DNA from: Aureispira sp050633105 | GTDB lineage: Bacteria > Bacteroidota > Bacteroidia > Chitinophagales > Saprospiraceae | Length of the DNA: 64,000 bases | Assembly: GCA_050633105.1 (NCBI GenBank) | Contig: JBOEFW010000091.1 | Coordinates: forward strand, 1 to 64,000 | Reading direction: 5' to 3' | In this document: piece by piece, positions 34,441 through 43,258 of the stretch | How positions within the stretch are numbered: the first letter of the stretch is position 1 | How the letters are laid out: every line of letters starts with the position of its first letter | The notes under the pieces: model-generated | Told to the model about the DNA's origin: nothing | Database searches by the model: none | What the model saw: the letters and a program-made list of their open reading frames with translations, nothing else | Made by a program: the position numbers and the translations under genes

Positions 34441-35688
34441 TTACAAGGCAGGTCCCTGTACTTTGAATAAGCTCTCTTGAGTTAGTCCTTTTAGAATTTG
34501 TATATTCAATCCATCAGAAAGGCCTGTTTCTACATAGTGCTTTTCAAAATCTTCTCCACTTTCTGATAGCACTTCTACATACATTCTGCCATCGTCTTCA
34601 AACAAGAGATCTCGCTCTAAAATGGCTAAAACATTTTCCTTTTTCTCTAGGATAATATCGGCACTAGCACTGTAGCCTGCACGCAAGAAAACATCTTCTC
34701 GTTGCACTACATCGGCTAAAATTTCAAACTTGATCGAACCTGCTTCCTCTACTCCTTTGGGAGAAATGTAATCTAATACTGCATCAAAGGTCACTTTCTC
34801 AATCGCCCCTATGGTCAGTTCTAGTTTCATGCCTTTTTTGAGTTGTCCCACATCAGATTCATCAATAAAGCCTTCAAAAACTAAGTCTTGCATATTGGCT
34901 ACCGTAGCGATGCCTGTCCCTGCGTTAAAAGAACTGCGTTCAATGACTGCGTCTCCTACTTCTATATTGGCATCTAAGATCATTCCGTCTACAGTAGAAC
35001 GAATGACATTGGCAACTTGTCCAGATTTACTGGCTACTCCTTTTTGGAGCAATTGTACATTGTTGATGGCCGATTCTAATTCTTGTGCAAAGACATCTAC
35101 TTGGGATTCTATTTCCTTAAGAGAATTGGTGGAGCCAATGCGCGCATTTTCTAAGGTTGTTTGAGCAACATCTAAGGCAGTTTTGAATTCTAGGTATTCT
35201 AATTCAGGAACGACGCCATCTTTGAAAAGGGCCGCATATTTTTCTTCTTGCAATTTGGCGCGATTAAATTGCGCTTCTGCTTGTTGGACATCAAAGCGTT
35301 GTTGGCTGATTCCTTGTTGTTGTTTGAAGCGACGTTTAGCCTCGGTCAAGCGCAATCGAGCCAATTCTACACTGGCTTTAGCATTGTTGAGAGCAGTAGG
35401 ACTAGGGACTAATTGCAAGCGTGCAATAGGATCTCCTTTTTTTACCAAGTCGCCTCCTTTGACAAATACTTCATCTACAATCCCTGGTACTTGTGAACTG
35501 ACGATAATTTCAATACGCGGCTTAACCTTGCCTGTCGCTACCGATTTAGAAATGATAGTGGAACGATAAGGGGTCGTTGTGGTGGCCTCGTCCGCTGCAC
35601 TACCTGAACTATTATAAAAATAACCAATGAGCCATACGGTCAGCAATACAAATAGGGTTAAAACAACGCCTAATACAATGTTTTTCAT
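34441..35688 (-). CDS. efflux periplasmic adaptor subunit (HlyD/MacA-like)
   Basis: A 415-residue protein with an N-terminal membrane segment (about residues 6-25), a beta-barrel/lipoyl part (VPGIVDEVFVKGGDLVKKGDPIARL), a long coiled coil (about 95-210) and the second lipoyl half (VRSTVDGMILDANIEVGDAV). The final domains end ILKGLTQESLFKVQGPAL. This is the membrane-fusion adaptor of tripartite pumps of the MacAB type. It lies 150 bp after the matching permease gene on the same strand. No ATPase or outer-membrane TolC gene is next to it. Confidence 0.85.
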   Translation of the reverse strand: MKNIVLGVVLTLFVLLTVWLIGYFYNSSGSAADEATTTTPYRSTIISKSVATGKVKPRIEIIVSSQVPGIVDEVFVKGGDLVKKGDPIARLQLVPSPTALNNAKASVELARLRLTEAKRRFKQQQGISQQRFDVQQAEAQFNRAKLQEEKYAALFKDGVVPELEYLEFKTALDVAQTTLENARIGSTNSLKEIESQVDVFAQELESAINNVQLLQKGVASKSGQVANVIRSTVDGMILDANIEVGDAVIERSSFNAGTGIATVANMQDLVFEGFIDESDVGQLKKGMKLELTIGAIEKVTFDAVLDYISPKGVEEAGSIKFEILADVVQREDVFLRAGYSASADIILEKKENVLAILERDLLFEDDGRMYVEVLSESGEDFEKHYVETGLSDGLNIQILKGLTQESLFKVQGPAL

Positions 35689-35837
35689 GTTGTAGCTAGA
35701 ATAAAAATAAGTAAGAAACCTTAAAATGGTCTATATAAACACGGTGTATAGGGTGGTATTATTGAGCTTTGTTGGTGCCTCCTTTGGAGTGGCAACATAG
35801 AACGAAGTGGAATAATACAACCTTGCACACAGCAGAA

Positions 35838-37085
35838 CTAATCAGAGCGTAATGCCTCTACAGGATTGATACGAGCAGCATGTAGAGAGGGGAGTAACCC
35901 TGCTAATAATCCTGATATAATTAATACAAATAGAGCGCCTAAACTGACCCCTAAATCTACTTCAGGATTCATGAACATTTGTCCACTCATATCTGCCCCA
36001 GAAACGGTTAGATTAATAAAATAAATTATGCCTGTTCCCAATAACAACCCGATATAACCAGATAGGGTTGTAATGAAAACAGATTCTAATAGAATTAAGT
36101 TGATAATGGACCAAGGAGTTGCCCCTAAGGCTTTGCGGACACCAATTTCTCGTGTCCGATCTTTAACGGTAATGAGCATCACATTGCTCACACTTACCAC
36201 TCCTGCCATAAGGGTTCCAATACCTACCATCCATAAAAAAGCACGGATACCACTAAATAAACCTGTGATTTTTCGGTACTCTTTTTCTAAATTAAACCGC
36301 CCAATTGCTTGATCGTCTTCTGGCGCGATTCGATGGCGCATTTTTAAGAACGAGATAATTTGATCTTCAACATCAATAACACGTTTATTTTCTGCAATGG
36401 TACAAGCAAACCAAGAAATGTCTTTGCCGTTTCCAAAGAGTTTTAGAGAGGTGCTTAAAGGAATAAATAAAGTCTCCTCCGCTTCTAATAAACGGCGTGA
36501 TTCTCCATCAAACTTCACCACACCTACGACTTGAAAAGAAATGCCTTTGATGACTAAGTATTTGCCAATAGGATTGATATTGCCAAAGATTTCTTTTTTG
36601 ACAGTTCTGCCAATCACCACAACTTTACGACCTAAATCTTCATCGCGTTGATTGAAGGTACGTCCTTGTGTTGGAAGGAGGGATTCTACTTTGAAAATCC
36701 CAGGCCATTCCCCTCGTAAATCAAAATTGTTTGCTTCGGACTGATAAGAGGCTAGTACATTACGGGTGACATGGCGAGGTGCCAAAATGTCAATAAAATC
36801 GGCTTGTTGGCGTAAAGCGTGTATGTCATCAATGGTAAAGGGTTCCCAACGTCCTATGGGCATTCCTTTGTAAGCAATGGTTGTCTCCTCTGGCCAGATA
36901 TAAATACTATTGGTGGAGCGCCCCCCAAATTCATTGAGAATGCCTTTTTCAAGACCATCTCCCATTCCCATCATAAAAATGAGCATGAAGATACCCCAAA
37001 ATACACCCGCGGCGGTTAGGCCCGTTCGGAGTTTATTCTGCCGAATGGTACCAAATATCTCTTGCCATTTATCTCTGTCAAACAC
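35838..37085 (-). CDS. ABC transporter permease (MacB/FtsX type)
   Basis: A 415-residue permease with one membrane segment at the N-terminus (RTGLTAAGVFWGIFMLIFMMG), a periplasmic MacB-like domain (about 50-270) and three membrane segments at the end. The FtsX core has the TREIGVRKALGA motif and ends PSLHAARINPVEALRSD. It is a permease without an ATPase domain; the ATPase must come from elsewhere. It pairs with the adaptor at 34441 and is divergent from a MarR gene, which is its likely regulator. Confidence 0.85.
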   Translation of the reverse strand: MFDRDKWQEIFGTIRQNKLRTGLTAAGVFWGIFMLIFMMGMGDGLEKGILNEFGGRSTNSIYIWPEETTIAYKGMPIGRWEPFTIDDIHALRQQADFIDILAPRHVTRNVLASYQSEANNFDLRGEWPGIFKVESLLPTQGRTFNQRDEDLGRKVVVIGRTVKKEIFGNINPIGKYLVIKGISFQVVGVVKFDGESRRLLEAEETLFIPLSTSLKLFGNGKDISWFACTIAENKRVIDVEDQIISFLKMRHRIAPEDDQAIGRFNLEKEYRKITGLFSGIRAFLWMVGIGTLMAGVVSVSNVMLITVKDRTREIGVRKALGATPWSIINLILLESVFITTLSGYIGLLLGTGIIYFINLTVSGADMSGQMFMNPEVDLGVSLGALFVLIISGLLAGLLPSLHAARINPVEALRSD

Positions 37086-37409
37086 AAAAAATGCTTTAAA
37101 AAATCAAGAAAGAAGGGAAATTGGATTCGAATTAATTGTAGCAAGCTACAAAAGTAAAAGAAAATTCAAGAGACCAAAAATTACGCCAGTAAATAGCCTT
37201 ATAGAGTAGGAGTTGTCTAAAGAAGGATAAAAGAGCTAACAGGCTTTTTTAAACAACTTTAATTCATGAAAATTAATACTAAGAACTAGAATAACCTTAC
37301 TCCATAACATTAGTAAATAGAGGCATTAGGACAGCCGCTGCTTTTTTTATGTTATATTAGGTGAACGACACAACTATTGGATGAATCAACCACTTATAGA
37401 CTTATTAAA
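37086..37409. other. divergent promoter region, efflux genes and marR
   Basis: This 324-bp AT-rich gap separates the permease and MarR genes. It should hold both promoters and a MarR operator. No convincing palindrome or hairpin was seen. Confidence 0.4.
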
Positions 37410-37847
37410 ATGGATGCTAATACAAAACTAGATGAACTGTATATCTTTTTAATTGAACGCACCTTTCGTAGCATGAGGCGCTACAGTAATAGTGAGTTTG
37501 CTAAATTTGGATATGACATCTCTGTGGAACAATGGATTGTTCTCAAACAAGTCAGCGAAAACCCTAAAAATACACAACGTCAAATTTCTACAGCAACCAA
37601 CAAAGATCCTGCTTCGGTGACCCGAATTTTAGATTTATTAGAAAAAAGAGGATTGATAGAACGAACAACAGGGGTTGACCGTCGTTCCTTTGGTATATTG
37701 TTGACAACAGAAGGGGAGGAATTGGTTGCTCAAATCTTGCCCAAAGCGTTTAAAATTAGAGAAAAGGGAATTAAGGGATTTACGGAAGAAGAAGAAAAAC
37801 AATTAGTTGGATTGTTGCATCGGGTTTATGATAACTTTACCATCTAA
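37410..37847 (+). CDS. MarR family transcriptional regulator
   Basis: A winged-helix regulator of 145 residues from the ATG at 37410 (MDANTKLDELY); the frame continues 11 codons upstream to a TTG, which is less likely. The DNA-binding part includes TQRQISTATNKDPASVTRIL as recognition helix and GVDRRSFGILLT as wing. It is divergent from the permease gene with a 324-bp gap, so it probably controls the efflux genes. I could not identify a clear operator palindrome in the gap. Confidence 0.85.
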   Translation: MDANTKLDELYIFLIERTFRSMRRYSNSEFAKFGYDISVEQWIVLKQVSENPKNTQRQISTATNKDPASVTRILDLLEKRGLIERTTGVDRRSFGILLTTEGEELVAQILPKAFKIREKGIKGFTEEEEKQLVGLLHRVYDNFTI

Positions 37848-37870
37848 TAGACCAATATTTTGGAGGAGGT

Positions 37871-37908
37871 AAAAAATAAGAGCTGCTTTCCTAATAAAGC
37901 AGCTCTTA
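37871..37908 (-). terminator. terminator between convergent marR and lipoprotein genes
   Basis: A 13-bp stem (37877-37889 with 37896-37908) with a 6-base loop is followed on the minus strand by a six-T run. It serves the lipoprotein gene at 37946 and may also slow plus-strand transcription. Confidence 0.8.
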
Positions 37909-37945
37909 TGCTAGGGTGACCTCTACTAATGAAAGAATTTTCTTA

Positions 37946-39265
37946 TTAAGGCAACTTGAAAATGTAGTGCCCAACTAAGGCATGGCGTTCAAAAGAGAGC
38001 AACCACAAGTGTAAAACCTTGCGTTCTGGATCAGAAAAATGGAAAATAGGGCCATCAATGCCAATACGATGACTATCCAACCAACTGCCTTTTCCTGTCG
38101 CTAGGTAGCCATAGTAAGGATTGTTTTTTGTTTTGTGAGCGACTTGTACGGCATATTTTTCATAGAAAGTATGGTTGGCAAACCCCATTGAGGTCTTCCA
38201 ACCTTTGTTGGCTTCTGAACTGGTCAAAATAGGGAATTCATTGAAGTCTAAGCCTCCAAATACCAATTGAGTTTTACGAGCGCCTTCTTCGTCTTGAAAC
38301 AACAACTGCAACTCATGTAACGTATCTCCATTGATGGCGCTAATTGTTTGAAAGAGTTGGGTGTGCTGCAAGTTTTTTAGGCGACCTAATTCTGTTTGAC
38401 GTGGATCTTTTCTATTATAAAAACCAGGAGGGGTAAAGGTGGCAAAAGAGGTAGCATCGGATTGTAAATCGCGCATAGTGGCAAAACGGGCAGGCGTGAT
38501 GATTTCCTTGAATTTCTTCTGACGAGCCCCTGCGATCGGATACATGGCATCACTGCTGTCTACCCAAGCTACTTCTAATGCAGCCAAAGGACGACGCAAT
38601 AACTGCAATTGTATGGGGTGGTTTGGCGGGTCAACCCATTCTTCCATAGCCGTTTGATAACGACTAAAGGGCTGCCCATTTTTCTCTTGAAATAAAGTGG
38701 CATACAAATCTTTCGGAAAGTTGAACCAGCCATGCGCATAAGGAACTGTTTTGCCTTCTTCTTGGACATATAAAATGATTTCCCAGAGATAAGCGTTTAA
38801 GCAATTTCGGGCTACATCAGCGCGAACAATGCGTGTATTAGTACTTTGGAAATTAGACCCATCAAATTGTACTTGGTTGCGGTTCCATTCTTGATTAACA
38901 CAAGTAATTAAACTTAAATATTCATCTCCTTTGAAGCCTTCAGGAATAGCAGGGATGAATTCTGATAAATCTAATTGGGTAAAGGTTAAGGTATCTTCTT
39001 CGTTGTAAAAACGCAACAGATAACGTTCTTCTGCTTGTGGTGTAAGAGCTCCCTTGGTGAAATATCTTTGAGCGTAGTCTGTCGCTCTAAATCCAATATC
39101 AGGATTATCAGGATAGGCCTCATCACTAAGATTCTCAATAGGAAAATTGTAATGCTTCTCTTGTGTCTCGTCTGTTGCTGCTGCTGTCGCAGTTGTTTCT
39201 GCTGTACAAGAATGGAGCCCTAATAAATAGAGGGGTATAACCAATCCACAAAGGATCTGTTTCAT
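37946..39265 (-). CDS. hypothetical lipoprotein, about 439 aa
   Basis: The start at 39265 gives a lipoprotein signal (MKQILCGLVIPLYLLGLHSC) with lipobox LGLHSC; the open frame begins 12 codons earlier. The mature chain of about 420 residues has no domain that I recognise; segments such as YAHGWFNFPKDLYATLF and WKTSMGFANHTFYEKYA suggest a soluble, mixed alpha/beta protein. It is probably on the periplasmic or outer face. It is transcribed alone with a terminator behind it. Confidence 0.7.
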   Translation of the reverse strand: MKQILCGLVIPLYLLGLHSCTAETTATAAATDETQEKHYNFPIENLSDEAYPDNPDIGFRATDYAQRYFTKGALTPQAEERYLLRFYNEEDTLTFTQLDLSEFIPAIPEGFKGDEYLSLITCVNQEWNRNQVQFDGSNFQSTNTRIVRADVARNCLNAYLWEIILYVQEEGKTVPYAHGWFNFPKDLYATLFQEKNGQPFSRYQTAMEEWVDPPNHPIQLQLLRRPLAALEVAWVDSSDAMYPIAGARQKKFKEIITPARFATMRDLQSDATSFATFTPPGFYNRKDPRQTELGRLKNLQHTQLFQTISAINGDTLHELQLLFQDEEGARKTQLVFGGLDFNEFPILTSSEANKGWKTSMGFANHTFYEKYAVQVAHKTKNNPYYGYLATGKGSWLDSHRIGIDGPIFHFSDPERKVLHLWLLSFERHALVGHYIFKLP

Positions 39266-39433
39266 GTCGTTCTGATTTGTAATCGTTATTGTTGGTAACA
39301 ACTGAAGAGCATCGATCTATCAGTTGTTTTTTAGTAGGCAGTAAGTCTAATTTTTAAGCTCTCCGCAATATTACGGAATGCCCTACAGTTCGACAATTAA
39401 AAGCCAAAGAAGCTCTTATTTTTTACCAATTAA

Positions 39434-40306
39434 TTATTGAATTTCTTTGGCATAAGCCTGCTGTACCTCTCTATAAAAAGTAGTCATCCAAATCCTTTTG
39501 AAATGCTGGTTGAGGCTAGAAAAGTAGACCGCATTTTGACGCATCAAATCGCGTTGATTGTTCACCAATGCTGTGGTGCGCACATTGCCCATGAGACGGG
39601 TTTCATAATTGATGCCCCAACGTTTGGCGACGGCTGCTTTGGCTTTGTAATAAGGACTGTTGGGCATGCCCCAAACGACATCGACCCAAACGCCTTTTTG
39701 AGGGGCTAGTTTTTGAAGTAAGCGCAATTTGCTTTCTTGTTCAATCCATTCGGACCATTGATCTCCCAAACGATTTTGTAGTTGTTCTTGATAGGTATTA
39801 CTTGCTTCAAACTGTTGTTGTAGCTGCTCTTTTTCTAAGGGGTCTAAAACACTGTTGTTGTCATAAAATACTGCTTTGTATTGAATGCCCCATTCCGCAG
39901 CGATCGTTTTCTTGATGCTGTAGTATTCAGAATCGCCCTGACTTTGTAATAATTCATACCAAATGCCTTTTTCTTGTTGCTCTTGGGCTAGTAAAAAATT
40001 GTGTTTTTTAGCAACAGCTTTATTAAAGGAAGAAAGCCAATTTTGCCCATAGCGGAGAGCTAGTAGCTTTAAATAAGCTTGATTTTGTTGATCTATCTCT
40101 TGTGCTCTTAAACGGGTATTTTCACAATCAATACAACCTGCCATTTCTGTAGTGTAAACAATGCCCCAATCTTTAGCGGTTGCTTTTTTTGCATCTATAT
40201 AGAACATATTTGGGCGCCCTACAATATAATCTACCCATTCATTTTGGGCATGTACAGCGGTTGATAAATAGCTCATTATTACAATAAAAAATAGGAGAAT
40301 ACGCAT
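39434..40306 (-). CDS. exported protein with three internal repeats
   Basis: A 290-residue protein with a signal peptide (residues 1-20, ending VHAQ). The mature part consists of three about 88-residue repeats. Each opens with a W(V/Y)(D/E) pair (NEWVDYI, GIWYELL, GVWVDVV) and has a YYxxK...A..WGI.Y core (FYIDAKKATAKDWGIVY, EYYSIKKTIAAEWGIQY, PYYKAKAAVAKRWGINY), then a helical tail with a conserved W. I do not recognise the repeat as a named domain. It lies between the 439-residue lipoprotein gene and metX on the same strand. Confidence 0.7.
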   Translation of the reverse strand: MRILLFFIVIMSYLSTAVHAQNEWVDYIVGRPNMFYIDAKKATAKDWGIVYTTEMAGCIDCENTRLRAQEIDQQNQAYLKLLALRYGQNWLSSFNKAVAKKHNFLLAQEQQEKGIWYELLQSQGDSEYYSIKKTIAAEWGIQYKAVFYDNNSVLDPLEKEQLQQQFEASNTYQEQLQNRLGDQWSEWIEQESKLRLLQKLAPQKGVWVDVVWGMPNSPYYKAKAAVAKRWGINYETRLMGNVRTTALVNNQRDLMRQNAVYFSSLNQHFKRIWMTTFYREVQQAYAKEIQ

Positions 40307-40341
40307 AAGACAAGTATTAAGATAGATGAAGGGGAGAGGGA

Positions 40342-41397
40342 TTAATTATAATAAATAGACAAGCGTTCAAAATGCTCTTTTAAAACAACATTGATGGCTT
40401 CCACTTCAATCAAAAAACCATCGTGCCCAAATCGAGAAGGTATTTCATAATATTGGCCTTTGGGCAGATGTTGCGCTAAGAACTGTTGTTCTGTTGGGGG
40501 GATAAGCATATCAGTATCTATACCAATAACCGTGCAGGGTATGGTCAACTGTTGCAAGGCTGCTTCAATACTTCCTCGCCCACGCCCAACGTGGTGACTA
40601 TCCAGACATTTGGTTAAATACCAATAACACTGGGCATGGAAGCGTTTTTCTAGCTTTTCGCCTTGATAACGGATATAAGAAGCCGCTTTATACGCCTCTA
40701 ATTTTTCTTCTTCATCCGTTTGTTGATCGATGTAACTTTGAATGGTTCGGTAGGAGAGGAGCCCAATCCCTCGTGCGGTTTGTAGACCTTTTGCCCCTGC
40801 CTTGGGGCTATTGTCTTGCCAAGTAGGATCGGTTTCTATTGCCATGCGTTGGGCTTCATGAATGGCAATGCTCCATGCCGTTTCGCGGGCACTAGTTGCC
40901 AACAAAACAAGGCTTTGCACCCGTTCTCGTGCTGCTAAGGCAAATTCTAAGGCTTGGTGTCCTCCAAAAGAACCTCCAATAGCTATTTTTATTTGCTCAA
41001 TTTCCAAATACTCGCGCAATAAGTGATGCATATGAACAACATCCCGTACTGTAAACATAGGAAACTGTCTACCATAGGGGTGTTGTGTTTGGGGGTTTTC
41101 TGTGCGAGGATTGGTACTGCCATAGAAAGAGCCTAAAACATTGGCGCAAACGATAAAATGTTCTTTAGGATTAATCCAAGTATGTTCTCCAATAACGCCT
41201 TTCCACCATTCTGTAGGATCAGAATTAGCAGTCAAGGCATGGAATACCCAAACTACATTATCTTTGGTGTTATTAAGAGTGCCGAAGGTATGGTAAGCAA
41301 TTTGCACTGCAGGTAAAGTGGCTCCTCGCTCTAAACGAACGGCTTGTAAATGATGATAAATTTGAAGGCCTTGAGGCAGTATCATATCGCAACACAT
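40342..41397 (-). CDS. metX: homoserine O-acetyltransferase
   Basis: A 351-residue alpha/beta hydrolase-fold acyltransferase. The nucleophile elbow GGSFGGHQALE has Ser143, and the catalytic His325 is in GHDGFLIE, with Asp in IGIDTDML. Early blocks (YHTFGTLN, VFHALTANSD, NVLGSFYGSTNPR) are typical of MetX. It makes O-acyl-homoserine from homoserine for methionine synthesis. Whether the acyl donor is acetyl- or succinyl-CoA cannot be decided here. The downstream pathway enzyme, MetZ, lies on the other side of the accessory stretch. No SAM riboswitch is seen before this gene. Confidence 0.9.
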   Translation of the reverse strand: MCCDMILPQGLQIYHHLQAVRLERGATLPAVQIAYHTFGTLNNTKDNVVWVFHALTANSDPTEWWKGVIGEHTWINPKEHFIVCANVLGSFYGSTNPRTENPQTQHPYGRQFPMFTVRDVVHMHHLLREYLEIEQIKIAIGGSFGGHQALEFALAARERVQSLVLLATSARETAWSIAIHEAQRMAIETDPTWQDNSPKAGAKGLQTARGIGLLSYRTIQSYIDQQTDEEEKLEAYKAASYIRYQGEKLEKRFHAQCYWYLTKCLDSHHVGRGRGSIEAALQQLTIPCTVIGIDTDMLIPPTEQQFLAQHLPKGQYYEIPSRFGHDGFLIEVEAINVVLKEHFERLSIYYN

Positions 41398-41534
41398 TAA
41401 AGAATGAAAAGAAGCAATTGCTGTAAAGTATAAAACTAGTATACCCTAGGCAAAATACCAAGTTATAAAAGTAGGATTTGCGAATTGTATGTTTAGATGT
41501 TGTACCTTGTCGGGAGCAATTAGATTATTAAGCG

Positions 41535-42308
41535 ATGAAAGCAAAAGACCAACTCCTGCAACTATTCCGTTCTATGGATTTTTCGAGTATCCAATTGGGC
41601 CTCCAATTTTTGGAGAGCGTGGAGGAATTAGCGCCTTTGCGCGAAGAATTGCTGCCTACCCCTGCAGAACAAGCCATCTTGGACGAGCAATTTTTTGGGC
41701 GTAGGTGGAAAGAACCACCGATGAAGCAGGGATTGTGGTTGTTTTTTCTGACTAGTATAGAGGTAAAGCAACGCAATGTGTTTTTTAGTTGCCAAGGAAA
41801 ACGCTATTTCATACAAAATGATTTGGACTTCTCTTTAGTCTTGCGCTATGCTTATAATTTGAGACAGTTAGAGCTAAACCATTGTCGGCAAGAGCATATT
41901 TTAGAACTTTTAGTGACGTATGAACCTCCCTTGAAAACCTTAATTTTAGATAATTTGGGGATAGAAGAGATACCCGCAACTATTAATCTGCTCCATTCCT
42001 TAGAAGCTTTGAGTATTTCTAACAATCAACTAAAAACTCTTCCTACTTCTTTTTTTGAGCTCACACGGTTGAAGTTTTTATCTTTGGATGACAATGCATT
42101 GTGTGTCATTGCTCCTCAAATTAATGCCTTGCAAGACCTCCTTCGATTGTCTTTGAATGGGAACCAATTGGCAGGGCTTCCAGAAACATTAAGGGAGTTG
42201 TTGGCTTTAAAAGAACTGTATATACGTAATAATCCCTTGGACATTCTACCAGAATGGTTATTAGGTTTAGATGACTGTATCGTAGAGGTAGATGAATTAC
42301 CTACATAG
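41535..42308 (+). CDS. leucine-rich repeat protein
   Basis: A 257-residue protein with an N-terminal helical module (LFRSMDFSSIQLGLQFLES) and about six LRRs of 23 residues from about residue 110 (for example LHSLEALSISNNQLKTLPTSF, broken by short spacers). The repeat type is the bacterial/plant-like L-x-x-L-x-L-x-x-N-x-L. No signal peptide is present. The N-terminal module recurs in other proteins of this window. It is convergent with the AbiE operon and lies between metX and that operon. Confidence 0.8.
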   Translation: MKAKDQLLQLFRSMDFSSIQLGLQFLESVEELAPLREELLPTPAEQAILDEQFFGRRWKEPPMKQGLWLFFLTSIEVKQRNVFFSCQGKRYFIQNDLDFSLVLRYAYNLRQLELNHCRQEHILELLVTYEPPLKTLILDNLGIEEIPATINLLHSLEALSISNNQLKTLPTSFFELTRLKFLSLDDNALCVIAPQINALQDLLRLSLNGNQLAGLPETLRELLALKELYIRNNPLDILPEWLLGLDDCIVEVDELPT

Positions 42309-42330
42309 ATCAATGTATTCTTTGAAATAA

Positions 42331-42387
42331 CTATTTGTACGATAAAATTAAAAATTATTGAAAAACGTACAAGTAGAATTATCGTAC
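42331..42387. repeat. 57-bp direct repeat copy 1 (distal side of abiE)
   Basis: It begins CTATTTGTACGATAAAATT and ends AATTATCGTAC. It matches copy 2 at 44335-44391 at about 49 of 57 positions, in the same orientation. Its ends are an inverted pair (GTACGATAA and TTATCGTAC), with a further CGTACAA in the middle facing the left end. It lies 4 bp after the stop of the AbiEii-like gene. Confidence 0.85.
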
Positions 42388-42391
42388 GGAA

Positions 42392-43258
42392 TCATTGCAA
42401 AAACTCTTTACTAAGTTGTTCTGTGATCCCATCTTTTAATAAAGTTAATAGCCTACACTTGTTTTCCACTGTTTCTTCTACAGCGTCTTGAATCATGCGT
42501 TCTGCCAAATTAGATTCTAGCTGAATGGCTTGTTGTAGAATAGTTAAAATCCTTTTTGTTAATCGTTGATTCTTGCTAATGATTTTACCTACTTCATAAC
42601 CTAGAACCTTTATTCCAATATTATAAGGACTTAATTCTTCTTCATCTGTTTCGTATAAGAAAGTATATTCTTCCCAAATCATTTCTGTTTCAAGATCAGG
42701 GTAATATTGTAAAATAGCATTAATGTCTATAGGATCATTTGGCCGATTCTCGGGTCTATCATCATAAGAAATTAATTTTAAGACAACGACCGAAGGTATA
42801 GAACACACTTGGAATGTATCTCCTTCAATCTCTACATCAATTAATCCATTAGTATATACTTCTAGAAAACCGTCCAAATTGACAGAGAGGATAGTTTTTA
42901 TTGTGAGAATATCATTCTCTTGCCCCTCTATTGCTTCAAATGGAAGTAAATCTAATGGGACTTGGTCGGGGGGCGGGGAGATTAGGCAGAAATCATTATT
43001 AGCAGTAATGGTATAAGAATAATCATCAACTAACTTTGCTTTTAATGCTTGATAGGTAGCTAAATTGGGAACATACACTGCAAAATCTAAATCCTTTGTA
43101 CCTCTAGATTGTTCCTGGTTAGTAAGAAACCAAACATTTCTTGCTAAGGCTCCAATACCAAAAAAATCAATTCCTAACTCAGAAGAAGCTTGTCTAAGAT
43201 CATAAAGAATTTTTCTGATAGGAGGTGTTCCTAAAGTTTTATACAGTATTTTGGACAT
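42392..43258 (-). CDS. abiEii: AbiEii/AbiGii-type nucleotidyltransferase toxin
   Basis: A 288-residue nucleotidyltransferase of the AbiEii toxin family. The substrate-binding GIGALARN block is at residues 34-41, and the metal-binding KDLDFAVYV has Asp56 and Asp58. A later PLDLLPFEAI strand supplies a third acidic residue. In type IV AbiE systems the toxin is a GTP-binding nucleotidyltransferase that blocks growth on phage infection. Its start overlaps the antitoxin gene end by 20 bp, the normal coupled order (antitoxin first). Confidence 0.85.
   Translation of the reverse strand: MSKILYKTLGTPPIRKILYDLRQASSELGIDFFGIGALARNVWFLTNQEQSRGTKDLDFAVYVPNLATYQALKAKLVDDYSYTITANNDFCLISPPPDQVPLDLLPFEAIEGQENDILTIKTILSVNLDGFLEVYTNGLIDVEIEGDTFQVCSIPSVVVLKLISYDDRPENRPNDPIDINAILQYYPDLETEMIWEEYTFLYETDEEELSPYNIGIKVLGYEVGKIISKNQRLTKRILTILQQAIQLESNLAERMIQDAVEETVENKCRLLTLLKDGITEQLSKEFLQ

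Noticed and set aside
39437..39709. Plus-strand open frame of 90 codons opposite the triple-repeat gene
   Set aside because: Shadow frame. The minus-strand gene has a signal peptide and internal repeats.
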